Shown in pieces: positions 20,176-29,996 of a DNA stretch of 64,000 bases. The stretch's first letter is position 1, and the number at the start of each line of letters is the position of its first letter. The position numbers and the translations under genes were made by a program. Below the pieces are notes generated by a model that was not told the DNA's origin, did not search any database, and saw nothing but the letters and a program-made list of their open reading frames with translations. Origin of the DNA: Leptospira ainlahdjerensis (GTDB taxonomy: Bacteria > Spirochaetota > Leptospiria > Leptospirales > Leptospiraceae); NCBI RefSeq assembly GCF_016919175.1, contig NZ_JAFFPU010000028.1, positions 16,579 through 80,578 of the forward strand, written 5' to 3'.

Positions 20176-20607
20176 TTATTTCGTAGAGGAAGGAACCGAG
20201 AGGGATTCGAGAAACGTGTTGTATTCCACACATTCCGGAATTTGATACGTAACGATGGAACCGCAGTCGGCTCGTTCCACACTCTTGATGCAGAGTTCCG
20301 CATCCAGTTTTAGATTGTCGCTTAATTTTTTAAGAACGATCGGCTCTGATTTATCCAGATCATAGTTGAAATCACTGTAACACTGTGCGTTATCCGGATA
20401 ACTAAGGCTCGCTTCTTTGCGATGAGGCCCTTCCAGAGAAGAAAGATAAGACTCCTTACAACGACTCATCTGTAAACAATACGCGTCGGCGACCTTTTTA
20501 TAGACTTCCGCAGAAGCGGCTTGAGAGACGGCTCCCCCTTTTTCGCAATGAATCACAAAAACTGCGATCAAGACGATTCCGGAAACTTTTGGTAAAAGGG
20601 CGCGCAT
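20176..20607 (-). CDS. Cys-rich putative lipoprotein
   Basis: 143 residues. The N-terminus PKVSGIVLIAVFVIHC is a lipoprotein signal with Cys21 as probable anchor. The mature part has six further Cys residues (AYC, SRC, AQC, ELC, ADC, PEC), spaced as expected for three disulfides in a small extracytoplasmic helical domain. It is convergent with the MMPL lipoprotein gene, 5 bp apart. It resembles a small Cys-rich lipoprotein family of Leptospira that I remember only loosely. Function unknown. Confidence 0.7.
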   Translation of the reverse strand: MRALLPKVSGIVLIAVFVIHCEKGGAVSQAASAEVYKKVADAYCLQMSRCKESYLSSLEGPHRKEASLSYPDNAQCYSDFNYDLDKSEPIVLKKLSDNLKLDAELCIKSVERADCGSIVTYQIPECVEYNTFLESLSVPSSTK

Positions 20608-20709
20608 ATCGAAAGAATAAAGAAAGAACCCTCGTTGGCAAGTTTTTTCCTAACTGGGGAATCGGATTCAAGAAGAAGAATTTCAGTAAGAAAACGCCGA
20701 GCGTAAACG

Positions 20710-21675
20710 TCAGCTTTCGATTTCCAACCCAAAAAGATTCGCGCTGTTTTTCAAAAAGACCTTTCGTTTTATTTCCTCGGACAAAGAAGAATTGAGGAGA
20801 TTTGAAATCGGATGACTGAGCGCGTAAGGAATGCTCGGAAAATCGGAACCGAAATGAACTCGGTCCGGAAATTTTTCAAGGATCGCGAGATACGGATCCG
20901 TTTCTTCTCCCGTAGCAAGAAAATCCACGAAGACCATCGTCGTGTCCAAACGAAGTTCCGGATAAATCGACATCAGCTCCACGTATTCCCAGACCTCACT
21001 CGCCCCCATGTGCGCCACGACGACCTTCAATTCCGGATAACGTTGAATAAACGACCGAAAATAACGAATGTTCGTATAAACTCCGGGAAGAGGAGCGTCG
21101 CCGGAGTGGATCACAAGAGGGATTTTCTTTTTTTCCAAATAAGAAAACGTATCGGAAAGTTCGGATCTCGTCAGATCGAGTCTTCCCACTTCACAATGAA
21201 GTTTAAAACCGCGAAAACCGTAATCTTCCACTGCTCGTTTTACATATTCAAGACAACCCGTTTCCGGAAAGAACGTCCCAAAAAGAATGGCACCTCTTGT
21301 ATTCGAATGATTCTCAAACACCCAGCGATTCAGACCTTCGGCCATTCTTTCCTTATGCGCATAATTCAGGGTCGTAAAAAAACGAACCTGATTTTTAGCC
21401 AACGATTCCAGACGTTGTGCCTCCGTTTCCCGGTAAGCGATCTCCCAGTTTACCCCGTCGAACCACTTCCAAATCTGTTTCATCACGTATTCCGGAAAAA
21501 AATGAGTATGAATATCGATGATAAACGGAAGTCCGTATTTTTTTAGAAGTGGAAGATGGGACGGAGAGGATTCGTCTCGAAGGGGTGGACGATGCTCGGG
21601 ATGTTTCCAGGGAAAGGGCGAAGGAAGAATCGAATGAGAATCCGAAGAAAGAATATGATGACAGCAAGGAAGCAT
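20710..21675 (-). CDS. Amidohydrolase family (TIM-barrel) metal-dependent hydrolase
   Basis: The 321-residue protein has the amidohydrolase/ACMSD-like metal site: DIHTHFFPE (residues 54-62), GFKLHCEVG, IPLVIHSGDAP, VVAHMGASE and FGSDFPSIPY near the C-terminus. This gives the His-x-His, later His and final Asp ligands. The reaction would be hydrolysis or decarboxylation of a small molecule; the substrate is unknown. The first 48 residues are unusual, rich in His, Pro and Ser, and unlike the family, but no other start is available in frame. The gene is divergent from the DUF1145-like gene and has no operon partner. Confidence 0.8.
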   Translation of the reverse strand: MLPCCHHILSSDSHSILPSPFPWKHPEHRPPLRDESSPSHLPLLKKYGLPFIIDIHTHFFPEYVMKQIWKWFDGVNWEIAYRETEAQRLESLAKNQVRFFTTLNYAHKERMAEGLNRWVFENHSNTRGAILFGTFFPETGCLEYVKRAVEDYGFRGFKLHCEVGRLDLTRSELSDTFSYLEKKKIPLVIHSGDAPLPGVYTNIRYFRSFIQRYPELKVVVAHMGASEVWEYVELMSIYPELRLDTTMVFVDFLATGEETDPYLAILEKFPDRVHFGSDFPSIPYALSHPISNLLNSSLSEEIKRKVFLKNSANLFGLEIES

Positions 21676-21780
21676 ACCGAGAGTTTCTTTTCCCCCTAAC
21701 GTGCGTCAATCGATTGTCTCTTTTTTCCTTGACTGATCCTAAAGAGAAGGTTTCCATAATTGAAATTTTCGGGAGGATTT

Positions 21781-22050
21781 ATGAATCCAATTTTTCAGGC
21801 ATTGAAGATAGGAACCGTATTTTTTTGGGTCTTAGTCGGAGCCAGTCTTTCGGGTGCTCTTCTTTTCGGCGAACCTTTGGACTTTCTCATACGCGCGGTC
21901 GGGATCGGAACGCTTGTAGTACATCTTTTCGAGATCGTATATTTCTGGATTACTCTCAAACATAAGTCTTCGAACCCGATTTTAGACGCGTTTCAGATTT
22001 TCATCTTCGGCGTTTTTCACATGATACCGCTGAAAAACAAAAAAGTTTAA
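21781..22050 (+). CDS. DUF1145-like small membrane protein
   Basis: The start at 21781 is set by a strong GGGAGG site 4-5 bases upstream and gives 89 residues. There are three hydrophobic helices: FFWVLVGASLSGALLF, FLIRAVGIGTLVVHLFEIVYFW and AFQIFIFGVFHMIPL. The HLFEIVYF / FGVFH pattern fits the DUF1145 (YhhL-like) family as I remember it. Inner-membrane location; function unknown. Confidence 0.7.
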   Translation: MNPIFQALKIGTVFFWVLVGASLSGALLFGEPLDFLIRAVGIGTLVVHLFEIVYFWITLKHKSSNPILDAFQIFIFGVFHMIPLKNKKV

Positions 22051-22212
22051 AAATCGATTTCAAAAAGAAGCGGATTTGATCCCAACAAATGTCGCGGAGT
22101 TAAAGTTTAGGAACAAGAATTCACGAAAATTTCTCGATTGGATCCAAACGAAACAAAAGAGATTTTTTTAAATCAACGTACAAGTTTCTCAGAAGAAAGA
22201 CTTTAGGAAGTA

Positions 22213-22249
22213 TTTATGGAGTATGAAAACTTCGAAATCTCTCCATAAA
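22213..22249. terminator. Hairpin between convergent genes
   Basis: TTTATGGAG (22213-22221) pairs perfectly with CTCCATAAA (22241-22249) over a 19-base loop. It lies between the end of the DUF1145-like gene and the end of the minus-strand glycosyltransferase gene, so it may terminate either transcript. The T run is short. Confidence 0.4.
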
Positions 22250-22262
22250 ACATTTCTTAGGT

Positions 22263-23903
22263 TTAGGGAGAATTCGATCCTGTTTTCAGAGAGTATCTTT
22301 CTAAAACAAAACCTTCTACGACCTTTTTCTCTTCCAAAAGATACGATTTCGACTCCAGAGAATATTTTGTATCAATCCATTCTTCGTAAAAATCCTGAGG
22401 CGCGTTGATGTCCTTGGGAGGTGTTAAACCGAAATAAAAAACTTGAATTCCAGGAACGCGATTTTTTACCAAAATGGATTCAAGGTGTTCCCAGGATTTT
22501 TCGTTGTTTGCCACAAAATGATTCTTTTCCAAATAAGAAGTGGAGATCAAAAACATATCGAATAAACTTTTGTGGACCACAGGATAAGTCGGATACCGAT
22601 TCCATTCTCCTTGAAGAATTTCGAGGTGCTTTTTGACGAAGTCCACAACTTGAATATTCTTACGGGTATGATACAAACCGAAAAATATCTGCAATACGCA
22701 TAAAAGGTAAACGATCGAATTTGCGATCACCTTTTCCCGAATTTGAATGGATTGAAAAACTATCGCGAGCAATAAAACAAAACAATAATAAGAAATTTCG
22801 GTAAATCGCAAACCTGCATACAAACCTCCCGGATTGTATGGACTAAACGTCTGCACTAGCAAAAGTCCGAGAACGCTCACGAAGAACAACAAACGGTAAA
22901 CGTCGGTTTTATTTCTTTTCAATATGAAAAATCCTACAATTCCAAAAATCATCGGGGCGCAGTAGGAAAACAAACCTACCTGAATCGGCGTGCCTAAAAA
23001 ATATCCCTTTAAAAGTTCGATCTTTGTAAGAAGGTTTAACTTTAGAAAATCCGAATATGTAATTTTACTTCGAATTCCGAGCGCAGTCCCGAATTCTATG
23101 TAATTGAGAGATGCAAAGAATATGATTCCCGCCAAAAAACCGAACAAAAGATAACGAAACTTCCAAAAAAGATCTTTCAGAGAATTTTTGAAAAATAAAA
23201 TCGAACCCAACCCCAGCGAAAAATAATAAAACACCGTTTCCGATCTGAGAAACAACGCCAAGGATCCGATCAGTCCGTAAAGAACGCCGATCTTGGTAGA
23301 TTGCCCTTGTAGCAAAATCGCGAGGGTAGAATTCAAAAACAACAAAAAGCAAAGATTGGAAATTACGGTTTCCGAATATTCAAATCCCGAGTTTTGCGGA
23401 TAACCGGTGAGGGCGAGTATAAAAACGACAAGACCAATCGACTGATTCTGGATTTCCAACCGAAGAGTCGCGATTTTATAAACCAGGAATGCGACCAAAA
23501 AGTAAAAAAGTAAAATGGCTCCGTTTAAAAAACGAGTTCCGGTCAGAAGATACAATCCGGAAAAACCCTGAGCAAAAAAAGCGGGATATTGAAATCTACA
23601 AGTATCCGCAGACCTCTTAGAATCCGTATAAATCACCCAAGGATAGTGAAACGGAAAGTGTTTGAACTCCGGGTCAATCGCTTCTGCTCCATACAAACAA
23701 TTGTGGTTTTTGATTCCTTTTTGGGCATACTGAGCCGTTTGATAGAGTTTGATCTGGGCATCCGTCTGAATGAGAGGAGAAACTCCTCGATCCCATTGAA
23801 CTCTTTTCCAAACAAAAAACAAAACAAGAAAGATCGAAAGGATCCAAAGAGTTCTATGAATGACTTTATGAAACGTATGATTTTGAAACAAAGGGATCTC
23901 CAT
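22263..23903 (-). CDS. Multi-pass putative GT-C glycosyltransferase (LA_3751/LA_3752-like)
   Basis: 546 residues with an N-terminal helix, an extracytoplasmic loop with conserved-looking acidic and aromatic residues (TDAQIKLYQT, PFHYPW, RFQYPAFFAQ), then about ten further membrane helices and a soluble C-terminal tail. This is the layout of GT-C enzymes that use polyprenyl-phosphate sugars on the outer face of the inner membrane. It resembles the Leptospira putative glycosyltransferase family I know as LA_3751/LA_3752. It lies 19 bp downstream of a dolichyl-phosphate-sugar-synthase-like gene, a natural donor-maker/transferase pair for decorating surface glycans or proteins. Confidence 0.75.
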   Translation of the reverse strand: MEIPLFQNHTFHKVIHRTLWILSIFLVLFFVWKRVQWDRGVSPLIQTDAQIKLYQTAQYAQKGIKNHNCLYGAEAIDPEFKHFPFHYPWVIYTDSKRSADTCRFQYPAFFAQGFSGLYLLTGTRFLNGAILLFYFLVAFLVYKIATLRLEIQNQSIGLVVFILALTGYPQNSGFEYSETVISNLCFLLFLNSTLAILLQGQSTKIGVLYGLIGSLALFLRSETVFYYFSLGLGSILFFKNSLKDLFWKFRYLLFGFLAGIIFFASLNYIEFGTALGIRSKITYSDFLKLNLLTKIELLKGYFLGTPIQVGLFSYCAPMIFGIVGFFILKRNKTDVYRLLFFVSVLGLLLVQTFSPYNPGGLYAGLRFTEISYYCFVLLLAIVFQSIQIREKVIANSIVYLLCVLQIFFGLYHTRKNIQVVDFVKKHLEILQGEWNRYPTYPVVHKSLFDMFLISTSYLEKNHFVANNEKSWEHLESILVKNRVPGIQVFYFGLTPPKDINAPQDFYEEWIDTKYSLESKSYLLEEKKVVEGFVLERYSLKTGSNSP

Positions 23904-23922
23904 TCTAAAGTAAAAAAATCGA

Positions 23923-24732
23923 CTATAGCCAGTGACTTCCCTTGGGAATATATTTTTCAGGAAGTCCTTTCTGAAAAAAGTTTTTCTTGGGCTGAATCAA
24001 ATTGTAATAAAGAATATGGCGTAACGCGGCTACCCCGTCCTTCCAAGTGATTTTTTTTCCTTCCAAATAATTTCTTGGGTAATAAGAAATCGGAAATTCC
24101 TGCACTCGAATTTTGAGTCTGGCGATCTTCGCGGTGACTTCCGGTTCAAATCCGAAACGTTTGGATTCTAAGTTTATGTTCTTGATGATTTCGGACCGAA
24201 ACGCCTTATAACAGGTTTCCATATCGGTGAGATACAATCCACTAAATACGTTAGACGCAACCGTAAGGAATCGATTGATCATATAGTGGAACGTTCTGTG
24301 AACCTGTCTTCCGTCTTTTTTGAATCTGGAACCGAACACTACGTCGGCCTTTCCCGAAACGAGTGGCCCGAGCAAAACTGCGACCTCGTCCATATCGTAT
24401 TCGAAGTCCGCATCTTGAATGATCAAAAAATTTCCGGTCGCAGACTGAATTCCTCTTTGTAAGGCGGCGCCCTTTCCTTGGTTTTTATCCTGGAGAAGAA
24501 TCTGATGTGGGGATCGAAACGAAAAGGATTCTAAAATGGAAAGAGAATCGTCCTTGGAACAGTCGTCGATAAAGACAAGTTCTTTCTCGGTCGGCAATAC
24601 GAGAGAATCCACTTTTTCTAAGAATTCCCGCAAATGACCCGATTCGTTATAGATCGGTATGATCAGAGACGTCTTATCTCCCGATTTTTTCTTTTTGAGA
24701 GGAGAGCTCTTTTTTTTCTTAGCGGAAACCAT
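23923..24732 (-). CDS. Family 2 glycosyltransferase, polyprenyl-phosphate sugar synthase type
   Basis: 269 residues of GT-A fold: SLIIPIYNESGHLREFL, ELVFIDDCSKDDSLSIL, the DXD-type motif LIIQDADFEYD, then VVFGSRF and TDMETCYKAFR, which match DPM1/GtrB-like enzymes. It probably transfers a nucleotide sugar to a polyprenyl phosphate on the cytosolic face. The N-terminus is a Lys-rich stretch and there are no C-terminal membrane helices. It leads a two-gene unit with the multi-pass glycosyltransferase and has a perfect 18-bp palindrome 36 bp before its start. Confidence 0.85.
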   Translation of the reverse strand: MVSAKKKKSSPLKKKKSGDKTSLIIPIYNESGHLREFLEKVDSLVLPTEKELVFIDDCSKDDSLSILESFSFRSPHQILLQDKNQGKGAALQRGIQSATGNFLIIQDADFEYDMDEVAVLLGPLVSGKADVVFGSRFKKDGRQVHRTFHYMINRFLTVASNVFSGLYLTDMETCYKAFRSEIIKNINLESKRFGFEPEVTAKIARLKIRVQEFPISYYPRNYLEGKKITWKDGVAALRHILYYNLIQPKKNFFQKGLPEKYIPKGSHWL

Positions 24733-24767
24733 TTACTATAACATTTCTGAGAAAGTTTTGAAATCGT

Positions 24768-24785
24768 CAACGGTTTAAACCGTTG
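24768..24785. promoter_or_regulatory. Perfect 18-bp palindrome upstream of the glycosyltransferase pair
   Basis: CAACGGTTTAAACCGTTG reads the same on both strands without a mismatch. It sits 36-53 bp upstream of the glycosyltransferase start codon, where a repressor or activator dimer could bind. No regulator gene is next to it. Confidence 0.5.
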
Positions 24786-24935
24786 GGATATGTTCTCGAT
24801 TCATTGAATTTATGTTCTCTGTTTATAGATCGATTCCAATGAAAACTTCTACTTGAAGAACGCCCCTCAGCCCGCGACCTCGAAAATTTTTTTACAAAAA
24901 AAACAGAGATCCGAGCGAGGCGAATTTTAAGACAT

Positions 24936-25847
<912 letters not shown>

Positions 25848-25930
25848 TCTGAGAATTCTTTGGATAACTCTCGTTTTAAGCAAGGAGGATTTTTCTTCCC
25901 AAAATGAAACCGTTTTGAAATTCTGAGCGT

Positions 25931-26236
25931 ATGATCGTGATTGCGTCCTCCTATAAAATTTTCGAAGAGAAGATAGAAGATTTCAAAAAAGTCAGTCAAG
26001 AGATGGCAAAAGAATCTCTCGAAACCGAGGAAGGTGTCCTAAGACTCGACGTTCTCCAAGTGGATGGAGATCCCGGAAAATTCTTATTTATGGAAGTGTA
26101 TAAGAGCGAGGCCGTAAGAAAAGCTCATCTCGAAACTCCTCAATTTATTTCCTGGAGAAGAGCCGTTCCGGAATGGTTAAGCCAGGGAAGCACTTCGATT
26201 CAATATCTTCCGATTCACATCGACCTTCCCGGCTAA
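25931..26236 (+). CDS. ABM-domain putative monooxygenase (YgiN-like)
   Basis: The 101-residue single-domain protein is a dimeric alpha+beta barrel of the antibiotic-biosynthesis-monooxygenase type, with VIASSYKIFEEKIEDFKKV, EEGVLRLDVLQ, LFMEVYKSEAVRKAHLETP and a C-terminal strand SIQYLPIHIDLP. Members oxidise quinols or other aromatic compounds without a cofactor. It stands divergent from the nitronate monooxygenase and convergent (8 bp) with the adenylate cyclase. Confidence 0.8.
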   Translation: MIVIASSYKIFEEKIEDFKKVSQEMAKESLETEEGVLRLDVLQVDGDPGKFLFMEVYKSEAVRKAHLETPQFISWRRAVPEWLSQGSTSIQYLPIHIDLPG

Positions 26237-26244
26237 CATGTGTT

Positions 26245-27492
<1,248 letters not shown>

Positions 27493-27553
27493 CGGGGTAT
27501 TCTGACTATAAAAGCGAGTGAGTGCAAGACCTTTTCGATGGGGAGCTTTGGAC

Positions 27554-27582
27554 TTGACAGGGAATTTTGATTCTTATATTCT
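27554..27582 (+). promoter_or_regulatory. Sigma70-type promoter of the Rrf2 gene
   Basis: TTGACA at 27554-27559 is a perfect -35 box. TATTCT at 27577-27582 follows after 17 bases as a -10 box (TATATT at 27575 with 15 bases is the alternative). The predicted transcript would start very near the ATG at 27604, so the mRNA may be almost leaderless, which fits the absence of a Shine-Dalgarno site. Confidence 0.6.
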
Positions 27583-27601
27583 GTAACCAGACACTTTACA
27601 G
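27581..27601. promoter_or_regulatory. Candidate autoregulatory operator (CTGTAA-N9-TTACAG)
   Basis: A perfect 6-bp inverted repeat with a 9-base spacer overlaps the -10 box and the predicted start of transcription of the Rrf2 gene. Rrf2-type dimers commonly bind dyads at their own promoters, so a bound protein would block RNA polymerase here. Confidence 0.5.
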
Positions 27602-27603
27602 AT

Positions 27604-28023
27604 ATGACCAGCCGGTTTACAGTCGCGATTCACATTCTTTCCCTGCTTTCGTTAAGCGAAGGCAAAACCAGAACGTCCGAAGAGCTTGCGGAAAGTGTGA
27701 ACACAAATCCCGTGGTGATCCGTAAAATTCTTTCCCTTTTGAAAAATCAAGGAATCGTCCGAAATCAGATGGGCCCCAACGGCGGTTACATTCTGGCAAA
27801 ACCTTCCTCCGAGATCAACCTAAAGGAAATCTACGAAGCGATCGACGAGAAGATCTTTCAGATGCACTCGAAAACTCCCAACAAGAAATGTATCTGCGGT
27901 CATTCCATTCAACCGATTTTGACAAAGGTTTATGAAAAGGCCGAACGCGTGTTAGAAGACGAGCTCGGTTCCACCAATTTGGATTCGATCACGAAAGAGA
28001 TTCTGACCTTTTCTAAGAAATGA
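27604..28023 (+). CDS. Rrf2 family transcriptional regulator
   Basis: 139 residues. The N-terminal winged helix has [13 protein letters not shown] and [20 protein letters not shown], and the wing has [15 protein letters not shown]. The C-terminal region has only two close Cys residues (KKCICGH, residues 96 and 98), not the three-Cys pattern of the Fe-S type IscR/NsrR. It therefore resembles YwnA-like members that sense redox or electrophiles by thiols, although a metal site is not excluded. It is transcribed alone from a good promoter with a dyad over the -10 box. Confidence 0.85.
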   Translation: MTSRFTVAIHILSLLSLSEGKTRTSEELAESVNTNPVVIRKILSLLKNQGIVRNQMGPNGGYILAKPSSEINLKEIYEAIDEKIFQMHSKTPNKKCICGHSIQPILTKVYEKAERVLEDELGSTNLDSITKEILTFSKK

Positions 28024-28462
28024 TTTTGCCCGAGTAACCGTGTCGCGCATCCCTTCGTGTCTTTTATAAAACCGTTATAGAAATTCGATACAATGCTCTG
28101 GAAGCTCCGATAAAATGTAGGAATTCCTTCGGATTTACGCCCCTTTTTTGGGATGCAAGTTTCCAACAGACGGATCGCCGCCGGATTTTTTATTGGAGTT
28201 CCTACGTTCTGAGATTTTGAAAAAGTATCTCGTTTCCTATTCTTTCTCCGACATTCACCTGAATCTGCGGCCGCTCGGCAAAGGAGAAGAAGCAAACCTT
28301 TTTTGAGCCAAGAGCGTGTAGGAACTCCCCAAAGGATTTAAAAAAAGCTCGCTGACATTCCGCTTTTGGGATTTGAAAAATTCTTCACTTCTTTCTTTAT
28401 TTTGTAACTTTTCTAAATACATTTAAAGGCTATCGGGTCTAAGAAAAAGCCGGAGGTTTTTT
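28024..28462. repeat. 439-bp intergenic region with three GGAACTC-family palindromes
   Basis: Family members start at 28116 (plus), 28191 (minus orientation) and 28317 (plus). The first two face each other as an inverted pair spanning 91 bp. No credible gene is seen. The last 60 bases lead into the S1C protease gene and its GGAGG site. Confidence 0.6.
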
Positions 28463-29455
28463 ATGATTCAATGGGTTCAATCTGGTTCCCAAGATCCTGT
28501 TTCGGACAACGTCTCCCGATTTTCTTCTTCGGAAAGAGAAGAAGATCCGATGGATGCCTATTCCAGAGCGGTCACCAACGCGGTGGAAACCGTAAGTCCG
28601 GCGGTTGTTCATCTCAAAGTAAGCGGGAATCGCGGAGGTGGGGCCGGTTCCGGATTCTTAATTTCACCCGACGGTTTTGTCGTAACGAATCAACATGTAG
28701 TCGAAAACGCGTCCGAGATCAACGCTGAATTTCCCGATGGAAGAAGCCTCAAGGCGATGAAGATCGGAGAAGACCCCATGACCGATATCGCCGTATTAAA
28801 AGTCACGAGCGATCCTTTTCCTTATCTGCATTTTTCAAAACCGACTTCCGTAAAAGTCGGACAACTCGCGATCGCGATCGGAAATCCCCTGGGTTACGAA
28901 TCCACCGTAACGGCCGGGGTAGTCAGTGCATTGGGAAGGAGCCTTCGCTCCCGTTCGGGAAGATTGATCGAGGATGTGATCCAAACCGACGCCGCTCTCA
29001 ATCCCGGAAACTCAGGCGGACCTTTGGTGAATTCAAGAGGAGAATTGATCGGAATCAACACCGCGATCATTCCATCGGCTCAGGGAATTTGTTTTGCGGT
29101 CGGCTCCGGCACGGCGGAATACGTGATTACCCGTCTGATGAAAAACGGTTTTGTAAAACGAGGTTATCTCGGAATTGCGGGGCAGAACCAGATTATTTCC
29201 AATCGATTGAAAATCTTCAATAAGTTGGAACAGAGTTCGGGGGTTCTTGTGATCGAAGTGGAGAATTCTTCTCCTGCTGCTTACAGTCTATTAAGAAAAG
29301 GTGATATGATTCTTTCTCTAAACGATACCACCATCCGTTCCATCGACGACATGCACCGAACCCTGGATGAATCTACGATCCATAAGACTCTACCGATTCG
29401 AGTTTTAAGGGAAGGCTCTTTGAGGACCTTTTCCATCCAGACCGGGGAAATTTGA
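28463..29455 (+). CDS. HtrA/S1C trypsin-like serine protease with one PDZ domain, no signal peptide
   Basis: 330 residues. The ATG has GGAGG six bases upstream. The catalytic triad is visible: His78 in VVTNQHVV, Asp108 in MTDIAVLKV and Ser184 in NPGNSGGPL. A PDZ domain covers about 225-325 (GVLVIEVENSSPAAYSLLRK, GDMILSLNDT). The N-terminal 40 residues are polar and acidic with no hydrophobic segment, so unlike DegP/DegQ the enzyme is predicted to stay in the cytoplasm or leave by another route. It is flanked on both sides by palindrome-rich intergenic DNA and has no operon partner. Role: protein quality control or regulated cleavage; the target is unknown. Confidence 0.88.
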   Translation: MIQWVQSGSQDPVSDNVSRFSSSEREEDPMDAYSRAVTNAVETVSPAVVHLKVSGNRGGGAGSGFLISPDGFVVTNQHVVENASEINAEFPDGRSLKAMKIGEDPMTDIAVLKVTSDPFPYLHFSKPTSVKVGQLAIAIGNPLGYESTVTAGVVSALGRSLRSRSGRLIEDVIQTDAALNPGNSGGPLVNSRGELIGINTAIIPSAQGICFAVGSGTAEYVITRLMKNGFVKRGYLGIAGQNQIISNRLKIFNKLEQSSGVLVIEVENSSPAAYSLLRKGDMILSLNDTTIRSIDDMHRTLDESTIHKTLPIRVLREGSLRTFSIQTGEI

Positions 29456-29996
29456 TCGAGGAATCGACAATGATTTCTTAAAAACGGTCTTTGTAGGAAC
29501 TCTCACCTTTTTTGACGGAAGCTCCTTCCGGTCGGCGCGTGTAAGACGCCTTTGGGTTTTTCGATCCATGTTTTTTTTTGAGAATTCTAAGAATCTGCGG
29601 GAGTTCCTACGTTTTTTTGTACAAAAAAGGCTCTGAAAAAATCGGGGCCAAAGCTTGTTAAAAAAAGGAGTTCCTCAAAATAAGAAGTAGTCCAGAAAAC
29701 TTAAAAATGTGGGAACTCTCACATTTTTTGGATAATGAAGAACGATTCAAAATCTCAGACAAAAATCTATGCGACGTAATCTGTGGGAACTCACACAGTT
29801 ACATTCGAATTTTATAAAGTGAGAATCTTTTACCCTCTCAGGTTTTTGGCCTGCTCTAAATTCTCATTGGAGTTCCCACGTTTTTTGTATAAAAAGGCTC
29901 TGAAAAAATCGGGGCCAAAGCTTGTTAAAAAAAAAGGAGTTCCTCAAAATAAGAACTCCTCGGAAAAAGTTCAAAATAGAAATTTTGTAGGAACTC
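29456..29996. repeat. 541-bp repeat-rich intergenic region
   Basis: Six GGAACTC-family palindromes start at 29492(+), 29596(-), 29708(+), 29782(+), 29865(-) and 29986(+). A stretch of about 95 bases starting at 29597 recurs at about 29866 nearly unchanged (shared core GGGGCCAAAGCTTGTTAAAA). The copy at 29708 extends to a 12-bp stem flanked by A and T runs and could act as a bidirectional terminator. Apparent ORFs here are not credible. Confidence 0.7.

Noticed and set aside
20812..21546. 244-residue plus-strand ORF
   Set aside because: It is antisense to the amidohydrolase, which has all its metal-binding motifs.
24840..24935. Terminator after the nitronate monooxygenase gene
   Set aside because: T-rich runs are present on the minus strand, but I could not find a compact GC stem directly before them.
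28116..28206. Insertion sequence with terminal inverted repeats
   Set aside because: The palindromes face each other, but only about 60 bp lie between them and there is no transposase; at most a non-autonomous element, treated as a repeat.
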